Below are positions 7,557 through 17,288 of a stretch of 57,529 nt of DNA, one piece after another. The position numbers and the translations under genes are program-made. Source of the DNA: DASXUG01 sp964620425 (lineage in GTDB: Bacteria > Pseudomonadota > Gammaproteobacteria > Burkholderiales > Methylophilaceae); NCBI GenBank assembly GCA_964620425.1, contig CAZUGV010000011.1, forward strand, positions 1 through 57,529. The letters are read 5' to 3'. Below the pieces are notes generated by a model. The model worked only from the letters and a program-made list of their open reading frames with translations, ran no database searches and was not told the origin of the DNA. Every line of letters starts with the position of its first letter. Position 1 is the stretch's first letter.

Positions 7557-10364
7557 TTATTTAGCTGGTCTAAAAGTTGAGTTAGCACTAACCAATCGTT
7601 TTAACTCTGGTACGCATGATCCACAGTTTGTTCCGCATTTTAGTTTGGCTTGAAGCGTTGCTAAATCGGCGCCCATTTTGCAGGTGTCGATAATTTCATT
7701 TTCTGAAACGTCAAAACAGTTACACACAATTTTTCCGCGCGATTTTTGACCCGTGGGTGGTGCGCTCAGTGGTGCCAACGCCCAACGACGCAACTCATCA
7801 GTAAACCGACCTTCTTGCATGATTTGTTTGAGCCAATCAGCCGCCAGAGTTTCACCAATCAATCGCACGCCAGTAACTTGGTTATTTTCTACCAAAATGC
7901 GTTTGCTGATGCCGCGTTTCTTATCATCATAGTTTAGCATTGGTGCGCTTTCTACCATGCCTAACAACGCGTCTAGTTGTGCAATCACCGCTGCACTGGG
8001 CGATTCAGCGTGGGAGGCGCGCAATACCACCATGCCATTGCCACGTCCATGTAAGCCACAAGTGGCGTAATCAAAATGCTTGAGTAGTTTGCGTATTTCC
8101 GCAATGAGATTTAAGTCGGTACAGGTGCGCATCACAGTCATTTGCCAAGGCAATTCCAGCTTTTCAATTTTAATGGCGGCGTGTTTTAGCTCAGGTTGTT
8201 TTGAGGTTTTATCAAAGGCGGCTGGCATCAGTGCGTTCACGCCCAAGCCGTTCATAAACTGGCTACCCCAGTGCATAGGGATAAAAGTCTCAGCTGGTTT
8301 TACTTCGTCAGATTGTTGCACGCGAATGTTGAGCTTGCCGCGTTTGTTGCTGAGCTTGACAATGTCGCCGTTTTTAAGCGAGCGGCGTGTCATGTCATCT
8401 TGGTTCATCGACACCACGGGTTCTTCTACGTGGTTGTAGAGTTGCGCAATCGTTCCTGTGCGGCTCATGCCGTGCCATTGGTCACGCAGGCGGCCTGTGA
8501 GTAGGTGCAGCGGGTGGCGCGCATCAGTTTTGTCGCTAGTGCCTTTGTACACTGCGTTGTGAAATTGCGCTTTACCATTTGGTTTTTGAAATACGCCATC
8601 GGTGTAAAGTCGCGCTTCGCCTGTGCTAGCGCCTTCTTTAAACGGCCATTGTTGCGGGCCTTGTTGCTCTAATATTTGGTAGCTTAAGCCTGTAATATCT
8701 AAATCACGCCCGCGCGTAGTTTCGCGGTGTTCGTTGAATACGCTTTCAGGTGTAGGGTAGTTGAATAGCGTTGCGCCCTCACCCCTAGCCCCTCTCCCAA
8801 AGGGCGAGGGGAATTTACCTAATTTCTTTTCTAAGCGCTGCGCAAAATCTACTACAATTTCCCAATCATTACGCGCTTGACCTGCTATTGCCGATGCGTT
8901 TTGCACACGAGTGATACGGCGCTCAGAGTTAGTCACCGTGCCTTCTTTTTCGCCCCATGTGGTGGCGGGAAAGATGACATCGGCGTATTGGTTGCTATCG
9001 GTGTTATTAAAAGCATCTTGCAACACCACAAGCTCAGCAGCGTTGAGTGCTTCTAACACATTGTTTAAATCTGGCATGGATTGCGCTGGGTTGGTACAGG
9101 CAATCCAAACGGCTTTAATCTCGCCATTTTTGACCGCTTCAAACATTTCCACTGCGGTTTTGCCAGCGGTGGCAGGTACATCATCTACGCCCCACAATTT
9201 GGCGATTTCAGCGCGGTGCTCTGGGTTGGCTAAATCACGGTGCGCAGAAAGCAAATTAGCCATGCCACCGACTTCACGTCCGCCCATGGCATTGGGTTGC
9301 CCAGTGAGTGAGAATGGCCCTGCGCCTAATTTGCCAATTTGACCAGTGGCAAGGTGCAAGTTAATTAAAGCGGCATTTTTATCAGTGCCATGCACCGATT
9401 GATTTAAACCCATGCAATACATCGATAGCGTAGGCCCTGCGCCAAACCATTTAGCGGCTTGGATAATGTCTTTTTCTGACACGCCGCAAATATCCGCCAC
9501 CATTTTTGGCGTGTATTCCCGCACGGTTTCTTTCAGCGCATCAAAGCCTTCGGTGTGCTTACGGATATAATCCATATCCAGCAAGCCTTCCCACAGCATC
9601 ACATGCAATAAACCATTAAATAGTGCAACGTCTGTGCCCGGTAAAATGGCTAAATGCAAATCAGCAAACTGTGCAGTATCGGTACGGCGTGGGTCTACCA
9701 CCACCACTTTCATATTGGGATTTTTTGCTTTTGCATCTTCAATGCGGCGGAAAATAATCGGGTGCGCAAAAGCGGTATTGCTGCCTGCAATTAATAAGCA
9801 CTGCGTATGGTCTATATCTTCATAGCAAGCAGGCGGCGCATCAGCGCCTAGCGTGGCTTTATAGCCTGTGACAGCTGAACTCATGCAAAGGCGTGAGTTG
9901 GTGTCTACATTGTTAGTGCCAATTAAGCCTTTGGCGAGCTTGTTAAACACATAATAATCTTCTGTGAGTAACTGGCCTGAAATGTAAAACGCGACTGAAT
10001 CAGGGCCGTGTTTTGCAATGGTGTCGGCAAATTTATCTACCACAAAATCGAGTGATTCATCCCACGTTACGCGTTCGCGAGGTGCATTGCGATGGCTGCG
10101 CAGCTCAGGGTAAAGCGCACGTGCATCTAGCTTGGCAGTGAGGTGTAGGGTAGCGCCTTTGGTGCACAGGCGACCAAAGTTGGCAGGGTGGTCAGGATCA
10201 CCTTTAACATCAACAATTTTATTTTCTTGCGTGGTAATAATTACGCCACAACCCACACCGCAATAGCAGCAGGTGCTTTTAGTCTCACGTTTACGCGGAT
10301 GTATAGAGATTGTTTGCAAAGAATTTGCCTGTATGGCTTCCTGATATTGTTGTTGCTGTGCCAT
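7557..10364 (-). CDS. nasA: Assimilatory nitrate reductase, catalytic subunit
   Basis: Reduces nitrate to nitrite in the cytoplasm. The 935-residue protein starts with an N-terminal [4Fe-4S] domain (CCYCGVGCG from about residue 32, GRLCTKG near 67). It continues with the molybdopterin oxidoreductase body (SRLCMSSAV, GTDKN) and the molybdopterin dinucleotide-binding domain (LTGRLRDQWHGMSRTG). It ends with a BFD-like [2Fe-2S] domain with CNCFDVSENEI and CGTNCGSC (about 880-920). This NasA layout uses an external electron donor. It is the last gene of the nitrate operon, 12 bp after nirD. Residues 517-530 are encoded by a small dispersed-repeat insertion (8776-8815), apparently tolerated in frame. 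Confidence 0.96.
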   Translation of the reverse strand: MAQQQQYQEAIQANSLQTISIHPRKRETKSTCCYCGVGCGVIITTQENKIVDVKGDPDHPANFGRLCTKGATLHLTAKLDARALYPELRSHRNAPRERVTWDESLDFVVDKFADTIAKHGPDSVAFYISGQLLTEDYYVFNKLAKGLIGTNNVDTNSRLCMSSAVTGYKATLGADAPPACYEDIDHTQCLLIAGSNTAFAHPIIFRRIEDAKAKNPNMKVVVVDPRRTDTAQFADLHLAILPGTDVALFNGLLHVMLWEGLLDMDYIRKHTEGFDALKETVREYTPKMVADICGVSEKDIIQAAKWFGAGPTLSMYCMGLNQSVHGTDKNAALINLHLATGQIGKLGAGPFSLTGQPNAMGGREVGGMANLLSAHRDLANPEHRAEIAKLWGVDDVPATAGKTAVEMFEAVKNGEIKAVWIACTNPAQSMPDLNNVLEALNAAELVVLQDAFNNTDSNQYADVIFPATTWGEKEGTVTNSERRITRVQNASAIAGQARNDWEIVVDFAQRLEKKLGKFPSPFGRGARGEGATLFNYPTPESVFNEHRETTRGRDLDITGLSYQILEQQGPQQWPFKEGASTGEARLYTDGVFQKPNGKAQFHNAVYKGTSDKTDARHPLHLLTGRLRDQWHGMSRTGTIAQLYNHVEEPVVSMNQDDMTRRSLKNGDIVKLSNKRGKLNIRVQQSDEVKPAETFIPMHWGSQFMNGLGVNALMPAAFDKTSKQPELKHAAIKIEKLELPWQMTVMRTCTDLNLIAEIRKLLKHFDYATCGLHGRGNGMVVLRASHAESPSAAVIAQLDALLGMVESAPMLNYDDKKRGISKRILVENNQVTGVRLIGETLAADWLKQIMQEGRFTDELRRWALAPLSAPPTGQKSRGKIVCNCFDVSENEIIDTCKMGADLATLQAKLKCGTNCGSCVPELKRLVSANSTFRPAK
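8776..8815. repeat. Dispersed palindromic repeat inserted in nasA
   Basis: A GC-rich element, CCCTCACCCCTAGCCCC followed by the hairpin CCCCTCTCCC-AAA-GGGCGAGGGG (8789-8811, one mismatch). It codes in frame for SPFGRGARGEG, a peptide unlike the rest of NasA. Such CCCTCACCCC / GGGCGAGGGG elements occur as scattered intergenic repeats in many proteobacteria. Base composition contrasts with the flanks. Confidence 0.7.
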
Positions 10365-10376
10365 GGTGATTATCGC

Positions 10377-10682
10377 TTATACCTGTAAAAATACAATCCC
10401 ATCTTCTACTTTTACTTGAAAGCAGGCGGTTTCACCAACATCTGGCTCTTCTGCTTTGCCATCGACTAAACTGATTTTCCAAGAGTGAAGCGGGCAAGCG
10501 ACTTTATCGCCATACACGATGCCTTGTGATAAAGGGCCTCCCTTGTGCGGGCAGCGATTATTGATGGCAAATACACGGTCGTCCTCGGTACGAAATACGC
10601 CGATTTCGTTCGACTCTGTGCGTACCACACGTGCACCGAGTTTAGGTATCTCTGTTAAAGGGCAAATTTGTTTCCAAGTCAT
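10377..10682 (-). CDS. nirD: Nitrite reductase (NADH) small subunit
   Basis: The small partner of NirB, a Rieske-type subunit of cytoplasmic assimilatory nitrite reductase. It is about 101 residues from the ATG at 10682, which has a GGAAAAG ribosome-binding site; an in-frame TTG at 10694 is a weaker alternative. The Rieske pattern is complete here: CPHKGG and CPLHSW, so it could bind a [2Fe-2S] cluster. Many NirD proteins lack these ligands, so their presence is worth noting. It lies between nirB (36 bp upstream) and nasA (12 bp downstream). Confidence 0.95.
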   Translation of the reverse strand: MTWKQICPLTEIPKLGARVVRTESNEIGVFRTEDDRVFAINNRCPHKGGPLSQGIVYGDKVACPLHSWKISLVDGKAEEPDVGETACFQVKVEDGIVFLQV

Positions 10683-10718
10683 ATTCTTTTCCAAATTGAT
10701 TGATTCATTGATAGCCGA

Positions 10719-13148
10719 TTAAATAACTATGGTCTCAAACTCTTTATGTTCATCACGTTTTTGCACACGTTCTGCCCAAGGGTCAACCGAGCCTTGTAAT
10801 GCGTAGAGCAGGCGCTCGTAAGCAGCTTTGCGGCCTTCGGCGTCTTCAAGTACGCGTTTTTTCACATAATCTAAACCTACGCGCTCTATCCAATGCACGG
10901 TACGGTCTAAGTAGCGCGCTTCTTCGCGATAGATTTGAATGAACGCGCCTGAATATTCGAGCACTTCTTCAGCGGTTTTCACTTTACATAAGAATTGCGC
11001 CACTTCGGTTTTAATGCCGCCGTTACCGCCGACATACATTTCCCAGCCAGAATCCACGCCTATGATGCCAACGTCTTTAATGCCAGATTCTGCGCAGTTA
11101 CGTGGGCAGCCTGAAACAGCAAACTTCACTTTATGCGGTGCCCACATGTGGTCGAAGGCTTTTTCAATATCAATACCCATTTGAGTCGAGTTTTGCGTAC
11201 CAAAACGGCAGAATTCAGAGCCGACACAGGTTTTTACAGTACGAATCGATTTGCCATAAGCGTAGCCAGAAGGCATGTCTAAATCCGCCCACATATTGGT
11301 GAGGTCTTCTTTTTTCACGCCTAGTAAGTCGATACGTTGACCGCCCGTCACTTTCACCATAGGTACGGCATATTTATCTGCCACATCGGCAATTTTGCGC
11401 AATTGGTCTGGTGAAGTTACGCCGCCATACATACGTGGGATGACAGAGTAGGTACCATCTTTTTGAATATTGGCGTGTACGCGCTCATTAATAAAGCGTG
11501 ATTGCGGGTCGTCTTTTGCCTCATGCGGCCAAGTAGAGAGCAAGTAGTAATTGAGCGCAGGTCTGCAAGTTGCGCAGCCGTTTGGCGTTTTCCAGCCCAT
11601 GCCTTTCATGGCATCTGGAATGTTTAAATATTTATTTTTACGGATTTCTTCACGCACTTGTTCGTGGCTTAAATCGGTACAGCCACATACCGATTTGCTG
11701 GTTGAAGGTGGTGCATAGCCTCCACCTAGGGTGGCTGCTAAAATTTGCTCGACTAAACCCGTGCAAGAGCCGCAGCTTGAAGCGGCTTTGGTTTGTTTTT
11801 TTACATCATCAATGGTGAACAAGCCTTTTTCTTGGATGGCTTTCACAATCGTACCTTTGCACACACCGTTACAGCCGCACACTTCCATTTCATCAGGCAT
11901 ACTAGCCGCCATGTTTTGACCTTGGTGACCAGTGTTGCCTAAGCTGTTTTCCTGTCCAAACATAATGGTGTCGCGAATTTCGTGAATCGGTTTGCCGTCA
12001 CGGAGCATCTGGAAATACCAGGCTCCGTCGGCAGTATCGCCATAGAGCACGGCACCAATGATTTTGTCATCTTGTATGACGAGTTTTTTGTATACCCCGC
12101 CTACTGCATCGTGCAACACAATTTCTTCAGTACCCTCTCCGCCAGTGAAATCACCCGCTGAGAAAAGGTCAATCCCTGTGACTTTTAATTTTGTTGAGGT
12201 CACAGAACCTTCGTATATGCCAGTACCAAAGTTGGCTAAGTGTGTGGCGCACACCTTAGCCATTTCAAATAAGGGGGCGACTAAGCCATATGAAATGCCT
12301 CGGTGCGTTACACACTCACCTACTGCATAAATTTGTGGGTCATCGGTTTGCATGGTGTCGTCCACCACAATGCCTTTATTGCAATGAATGCTAGCTGACT
12401 CTGCCAATGCAAAGTTCGGGCGTATACCTACTGCCATGACAACTAAATCAGCAGGGATTTCTTGGCCATCTTTAAATTTAACGCTGGCAACGCGACCATC
12501 TACGCCCGAGAGTGATTCCGTATCTTTTTCGAGCAAAAATTTGAGCCCTTTGGCTTCAAGCGATTTTTGCAGCATTTTAGCGGCCGCTCTATCTAATTGG
12601 CGTTCTAGCAGCCATTCACTGCGGTGTATAACGGTGACATCCATGCCTTGAATTTTTAGACCATTTGCTGCTTCTAAACCCAGCAAGCCGCCACCAATGA
12701 CCACCGCGTGCTTATATTGTTTAGCGGCTTCTATCATGTCGTTGGTGTCTTTAATGTCGCGGTAGCCAATCACGCCTTGCAGATCAACACCAGGAATCGG
12801 CAACATAAAAGGTTTTGATCCCGTTGCGAGTAACAAACGGTCATATGAAGCGCTCGTGCCGTCTTCTGCCGTCACGGTGCGATTTTTGCGGTCAATTTTA
12901 TTGATATGCGCACTTGTGTGTAAGGTGATGTTGTGTTCAGCATACCACTCACGCGAGTTTAAAATAATGTCTTCTATCGTTTGCTCGTTCGCAAGCACGG
13001 GCGAGAGCATAATGCGGTTGTAGTTTGGATACGGTTCATCTCCAAACACTGTAATGTCATATAAATCTGGGGCAACTTTGAGTAGCTCCTCAACCACTCG
13101 CATCCCTGCCATGCCGTTACCTACCACGACTAATTTCATTTTTTGCAT
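10719..13148 (-). CDS. nirB: Nitrite reductase (NADH) large subunit
   Basis: Six-electron reduction of nitrite to ammonium with NADH. The 809 residues contain, in order, an N-terminal FAD site (VVGNGMAGMR), an NAD-binding fold (VIGGGLLGLEAA, about 150), BFD-like [2Fe-2S] domains with CGCNGVCKG and CGSCTG, a second Cys cluster (CGCTDLSH, CATC), and the siroheme/[4Fe-4S] half with TCVGSEFCRFG and SGCPRNCAE (about 640-690). The product needs siroheme, whose pathway is served by the upstream SUMT gene. AGGAAA precedes the ATG at 13148. Confidence 0.97.
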   Translation of the reverse strand: MQKMKLVVVGNGMAGMRVVEELLKVAPDLYDITVFGDEPYPNYNRIMLSPVLANEQTIEDIILNSREWYAEHNITLHTSAHINKIDRKNRTVTAEDGTSASYDRLLLATGSKPFMLPIPGVDLQGVIGYRDIKDTNDMIEAAKQYKHAVVIGGGLLGLEAANGLKIQGMDVTVIHRSEWLLERQLDRAAAKMLQKSLEAKGLKFLLEKDTESLSGVDGRVASVKFKDGQEIPADLVVMAVGIRPNFALAESASIHCNKGIVVDDTMQTDDPQIYAVGECVTHRGISYGLVAPLFEMAKVCATHLANFGTGIYEGSVTSTKLKVTGIDLFSAGDFTGGEGTEEIVLHDAVGGVYKKLVIQDDKIIGAVLYGDTADGAWYFQMLRDGKPIHEIRDTIMFGQENSLGNTGHQGQNMAASMPDEMEVCGCNGVCKGTIVKAIQEKGLFTIDDVKKQTKAASSCGSCTGLVEQILAATLGGGYAPPSTSKSVCGCTDLSHEQVREEIRKNKYLNIPDAMKGMGWKTPNGCATCRPALNYYLLSTWPHEAKDDPQSRFINERVHANIQKDGTYSVIPRMYGGVTSPDQLRKIADVADKYAVPMVKVTGGQRIDLLGVKKEDLTNMWADLDMPSGYAYGKSIRTVKTCVGSEFCRFGTQNSTQMGIDIEKAFDHMWAPHKVKFAVSGCPRNCAESGIKDVGIIGVDSGWEMYVGGNGGIKTEVAQFLCKVKTAEEVLEYSGAFIQIYREEARYLDRTVHWIERVGLDYVKKRVLEDAEGRKAAYERLLYALQGSVDPWAERVQKRDEHKEFETIVI

Positions 13149-13173
13149 GCTAAATTTCCTAATGTCTTAACTC

Positions 13174-13923
13174 TTATGCAGCAACTGCAAGGGATGAAAT
13201 TAAATCCTCCACTTGCGCTAAATTTACAACTTCGCCCACCACGATAATGGCAGGGCTTGATAGCGCTGATCGTTTTACCGCCATCGGTAACATTTCAATC
13301 GGCGCAATCACTTGACGTTGTTCGGCTAATGTTCCGTGTTGAATCGCGATTGAGCTCATGTTTGGGTTAATACCAGCGGCTATTAACTCAGTCACAATCT
13401 CAGGTAAGTGCTTCATCCCCATGTAAATGACTAGGGTGGTACCACCCTGAATGAGCGCTTTCCAGTTTGGACTATCGCCCTCTTGGGTATGCCCAGTCAC
13501 AAACGTGACACCGTGCGTATAAGTGCGATGCGTTACAGGGATGCCAAGGCTAGCAGGTACTGCAATGCCACTGGTAATGCCTGGAATGACCTCCACATCA
13601 ATATTCGCCTGACGTAGCGCTAACATTTCTTCACCACCACGACCAAATAAAAATGGGTCGCCACCTTTTAATCGTGCGATGGTTTCCCCTTGCTCTGCCA
13701 ACGCAATCATCATGCGATTGATAAAGTTTTGTGGCGTTGATTTACAACCACCGCGCTTACCGACTTCTATCAAGCGTGCTTGGGGCGCATGTTTTAAAAT
13801 CTCACGATTCACTAAATCATCGACCAAAATCACACTGGCTATTTTGAGTGCATTGACTGCTTTTAAAGTCACCAAATATGGGTCGCCAGGGCCAGCGCCA
13901 ATCAAAAATACCTTACCTGCCAT
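13174..13923 (-). CDS. cobA: Uroporphyrinogen-III C-methyltransferase (SUMT)
   Basis: Uses two SAM to methylate uroporphyrinogen III to precorrin-2, the first committed step to siroheme. At 249 residues it is a single-domain SUMT, not a CysG fusion. Signatures: VFLIGAGPGDPYLVTLKA at the N-terminus, RLKGGDPFLFGRGGEE in the middle and VIPGITSGIAVPA. It sits between the porin and nirB on one strand, so it supplies siroheme for NirB. Oxidation and iron insertion would need a CysG or Met8-like enzyme elsewhere. Confidence 0.95.
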   Translation of the reverse strand: MAGKVFLIGAGPGDPYLVTLKAVNALKIASVILVDDLVNREILKHAPQARLIEVGKRGGCKSTPQNFINRMMIALAEQGETIARLKGGDPFLFGRGGEEMLALRQANIDVEVIPGITSGIAVPASLGIPVTHRTYTHGVTFVTGHTQEGDSPNWKALIQGGTTLVIYMGMKHLPEIVTELIAAGINPNMSSIAIQHGTLAEQRQVIAPIEMLPMAVKRSALSSPAIIVVGEVVNLAQVEDLISSLAVAA

Positions 13924-14020
13924 TATTGGATGCCTTTCTTTTCATACCTAAACCATGTACTGAATCAATCTACGGTGCACCAATCGCCCAACAGTCGAAA
14001 AGGTGCACCGTTTAGCCTGA

Positions 14021-15364
14021 TTAGAACGTGTACATTGCTGTTAACCAGAGTTTTTCGGTATCGCGGATACGTGTAGGGCTGTATTGATCATCTTCGCTAT
14101 ATTTACCGTATTCAACCTTAGTCATAATGTTTTTGTTTACGTTGTAAGTGACTGCTGCATTCCACTCAGTACCGTATTTATTGCCTAAACCACCAGTCGT
14201 TTTTGTGAAATCCACATCCGAGTTAAAGACGTGATAATCAGCAAAAAATAACCAATCATTTAAACGATAAGTCGCTGTTACAAACGTATCTCTCATACCA
14301 TGTCTTGGGGTAGCTAAAAACTTATCTACCCAGCCTTGGAACAAGTGGTTTGTACCAAATGGTGTTTGGAAAGCATAAGTTCCGTTATTGCTAGATAACA
14401 ACTCTTGATCTAAACGAATGGTTAAGAAATCAATGCCAACTCCGCCACCGACCTTGTAATAATAGGCATCAATGCGGCTATCACCACCTGAATAGTCGGA
14501 CTGTTTTGCATACTCAGCCGTATAAACCGCTCTTAAGTTTGGGTTAAATGGGTGAATACCATCTGCACGAACACCAAAAACCTTATTGGATTGATTGGCC
14601 GCAGCATTGGCAGCACCGCCACCAAACCAGCCGTTGCCAAACCCTAAATTGTCAAAAGAGGATAAGTAGCCATAGCCAGAAATGGTTTCTGTTGGTGTTA
14701 AGTAATATTTAGCATTCACAACTTCCAAAGCACCATCGGTACGATTACGAGTATTAATTTGGTTCACTGTTTCAAAGTGAGCCAAAAAGATATCCATATC
14801 TGGAACTGCTTTTGTCATGACTGAAATACCGTCAAATGTTTGCATGACTTGACGGAAAGCAATATCCCCAACAAAACGAACATTGTCTAAATTGACTTGT
14901 TGGCGACCTAAACGAACACGCGTGTTCTTAACCCCTGTCCAGTCCAAATAGACTTGATTGATATTGGTTTCATCAGGGTCAACAATTTTTGGGAATGCAC
15001 TTTTTCCTGCTTGGACAGTGGCTGGTGAGGTGATGCCACCCACTGTACTGTCATCAAAATCATCCATCAATTTTGAAACATCAATGGCTTGAAATGCAAA
15101 ACTAAAGTTTTTATAGGGGGCTGTTTGCCAGCCGACCAAACTACGCAATGTAATGCCATCTGCATCGCGAGCAAGTCCGTCTTGGTCCACATGCTCATAA
15201 CGCAATCTAAAGCTGGTCATGTTTTTACCTGTTTTAATGGCATCCATAATGGTGTATTCGGGCAGCACTTCCTCTTCTGCTTGTGCAGCTTGATTGGATA
15301 AAACCAAGCTAAACAACACCGCTATTGAAATTTGAGTTAATTTAAAATGGGTATTACTTTGCAT
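14021..15364 (-). CDS. Alginate-export-type outer membrane porin
   Basis: A 447-residue predicted beta-barrel with a clear signal peptide (cut near SNQAAQA-EEE). The sequence resembles the alginate_exp family: FRLRYEHVDQDG near the mature N-terminus, repeated amphipathic strands, and a C-terminal YKVEYGKYSEDD-like strand ending LWLTAMYTF with the terminal phenylalanine required by the Bam machinery. Lying inside the nitrate operon, it probably provides an outer-membrane path for nitrate or nitrite (inference). A near-perfect AAGGAG site precedes the ATG at 15364. Confidence 0.85.
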   Translation of the reverse strand: MQSNTHFKLTQISIAVLFSLVLSNQAAQAEEEVLPEYTIMDAIKTGKNMTSFRLRYEHVDQDGLARDADGITLRSLVGWQTAPYKNFSFAFQAIDVSKLMDDFDDSTVGGITSPATVQAGKSAFPKIVDPDETNINQVYLDWTGVKNTRVRLGRQQVNLDNVRFVGDIAFRQVMQTFDGISVMTKAVPDMDIFLAHFETVNQINTRNRTDGALEVVNAKYYLTPTETISGYGYLSSFDNLGFGNGWFGGGAANAAANQSNKVFGVRADGIHPFNPNLRAVYTAEYAKQSDYSGGDSRIDAYYYKVGGGVGIDFLTIRLDQELLSSNNGTYAFQTPFGTNHLFQGWVDKFLATPRHGMRDTFVTATYRLNDWLFFADYHVFNSDVDFTKTTGGLGNKYGTEWNAAVTYNVNKNIMTKVEYGKYSEDDQYSPTRIRDTEKLWLTAMYTF

Positions 15365-15486
15365 CTTGATACTCCTTTTTTAGATTAGAAAGCTGTACTA
15401 CTTTTGTGCGAGAGTCTGCTGCTGCAGCCGAACTTGACCGCAGCGCATTCTGATTTCGCTACTTAGTTAAAATTTGTATGGTTAAT

Positions 15487-16305
15487 TTATGCGGCTTTTT
15501 TAGCGTGGCGTTCGTATAAGAACTTCAGCACCTCGGCACGCAAGTGGTTGTATTCAGCATTTTCAGCAAGCTCTAAGCGTTTGCGTGGTTTGGGTAAATC
15601 CACGCTTAAAATCTCGCCGATGGTTGCAGCAGGCCCGTTGGTCATCATCACAATCCTGTCGGATAACAATACCGCTTCATCTACATCATGTGTGACCATG
15701 ACAGCCGTAGCACCTGATCTCGCCATAATGCGCATCAACTCGTCTTGCAAATTGGCGCGCGTTAACGCATCCAACGCACCGAACGGCTCATCCAGCAACA
15801 ACACTTTTGGCTCCATCGCCAACGCGCGAGCAATACCCACACGTTGCTTCATACCGCCTGAAATTTCATTCGGGCGTTTCTCTGCTGCGTGACTTAAACC
15901 CACTAACTCTAACGCTGCTTTGGTGCGCTCCGCACATTGCGCTTTGGTTTCTGTTTTGCCGAATACGCGATCAACCGCTAAATACACGTTTTCTGAGCAA
16001 GTTAACCAAGGCAGTAATGAGTGGTTTTGAAACACCACAGCTCGTTCTGGCCCTGGACCTGCAATTTGGCGGCCATTACAGAACAAGTTGCCATCTGTAG
16101 GTTCAAGCAAGCCAGCAATCAAATTAAGCACAGTAGATTTACCGCAGCCAGAGTGCCCAATAATTGAGATAAACTCACCTTCTTTGATAGTAAAATTCAC
16201 GTCACGCAGTGCTTCAAAAGTGCCTTTTTTGGTGACGAAGCTCATGTTAACGTGCTCAATCTGCACGTAACGATCCTGTAAAACTTTTTCTGTATTAGAT
16301 AGCAT
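15487..16305 (-). CDS. nrtD: Nitrate ABC transporter, ATP-binding protein
   Basis: The ATPase of the nitrate/nitrite importer, 272 residues, at the inner face of the membrane. All motifs are intact: Walker A GHSGCGKST (about residue 52), signature ISGGMKQRVGIARAL, Walker B LLLDEPFGALD and the H-loop MVTHDVDEA. It belongs to the NrtD/SsuB/TauB type rather than the NrtC fusion form. It lies 11 bp after nrtB, with GGGGAAC as ribosome-binding site. Confidence 0.94.
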   Translation of the reverse strand: MLSNTEKVLQDRYVQIEHVNMSFVTKKGTFEALRDVNFTIKEGEFISIIGHSGCGKSTVLNLIAGLLEPTDGNLFCNGRQIAGPGPERAVVFQNHSLLPWLTCSENVYLAVDRVFGKTETKAQCAERTKAALELVGLSHAAEKRPNEISGGMKQRVGIARALAMEPKVLLLDEPFGALDALTRANLQDELMRIMARSGATAVMVTHDVDEAVLLSDRIVMMTNGPAATIGEILSVDLPKPRKRLELAENAEYNHLRAEVLKFLYERHAKKAA

Positions 16306-16316
16306 CGTAGTTCCCC

Positions 16317-17264
16317 TTATTCGTAGCTGAATCGTTTAGCAATGCTGATAAGTGCTTGCTCTAGCAACAACCCAACAATACCCACGATAAAAATTGCAAT
16401 GATGATGTGCTCAACATTCAGGTTATTCCACTCGTCCCACACCCAAAAGCCAATCCCCACGCCGCCTGTCAGCATTTCTGCCGCTACAATCACCAACCAT
16501 GCCACGCCGATAGAAAGACGCACACCAGTCATCATGTAAGGCAAGACATACGGGAAAAGAATTTTGGTAAAGACTTTCCACTCAGACAAATTAAGCACCT
16601 TGGCCACATTCATATAGTCTTGCGGCACTTTGCTCACGCCCACAGCAGTGTTAATAATCATCGGCCAGATGGCTGAGATAAAAATCACCCAAATGGCCGC
16701 AGGATCAGCCGCTTTAAACACCAGCAAACCGATTGGCAACCAAGCCAGTGGTGACACTGGGCGTAGCAAGCTGATAATGGGTGCAGTCATGCGGTTAATA
16801 AAATCAAAACGCCCGATAATAAAACCTAAGGGAATCCCGATGATTGCCGCCATGCCAAAACCTAAACCTACACGCCCTAATGAATTGAGAATGTTCCAAC
16901 CAATGCCGACATCATTTGGGTTGTTGATGTAGAACGGATTGCTAAATAGCTCGACAGCGGATGCCCAAGTTTTTACTGGCCCTGGTAAATTGGGTGAGAA
17001 ATTGGAAATTGCTGACCAAACAACAATGAGCAAGAGCAAGCCGAACATGGGTGGTAGCGCCCACTCAAAAAATGCACGCGTATGTTTGGCAAGAGCACTT
17101 GGTTTCTTTGCTAATGGTTTGTTAGCCAATGCAACAGCTGCTTTTTCCGTAGACTCTGTTTTTGCAAAGTTTTCAGAATTTGCTGCTGGGGCATTGCTCG
17201 CAATTGTTTTTTCATCGTTCATAATAGATTTAATGCTTTCTTTAGAAATACTGACGGCACTCAT
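16317..17264 (-). CDS. nrtB: Nitrate ABC transporter, permease
   Basis: The membrane channel subunit, 315 residues with six to seven transmembrane helices after a long polar N-terminal tail of about 75 residues. The EAA-type loop is present around GVSKVPQDYMNVAKVLNLSE, and the preceding SPLAWLPIGLLVFKAADPAAIW is characteristic of the NrtB/SsuC group. A perfect AAGGAGG site precedes the ATG at 17264. The extended hydrophilic N-terminus may not all be needed; no better start with a ribosome-binding site is visible downstream. Confidence 0.94.
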   Translation of the reverse strand: MSAVSISKESIKSIMNDEKTIASNAPAANSENFAKTESTEKAAVALANKPLAKKPSALAKHTRAFFEWALPPMFGLLLLIVVWSAISNFSPNLPGPVKTWASAVELFSNPFYINNPNDVGIGWNILNSLGRVGLGFGMAAIIGIPLGFIIGRFDFINRMTAPIISLLRPVSPLAWLPIGLLVFKAADPAAIWVIFISAIWPMIINTAVGVSKVPQDYMNVAKVLNLSEWKVFTKILFPYVLPYMMTGVRLSIGVAWLVIVAAEMLTGGVGIGFWVWDEWNNLNVEHIIIAIFIVGIVGLLLEQALISIAKRFSYE

Positions 17265-17288
17265 CGAGCGTCCTCCTTATTTGTGCGA

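Noticed and set aside
8911..9342. 143-codon plus-strand ORF inside nasA
   Set aside because: Antisense to a conserved part of the nitrate reductase; no recognisable domain.
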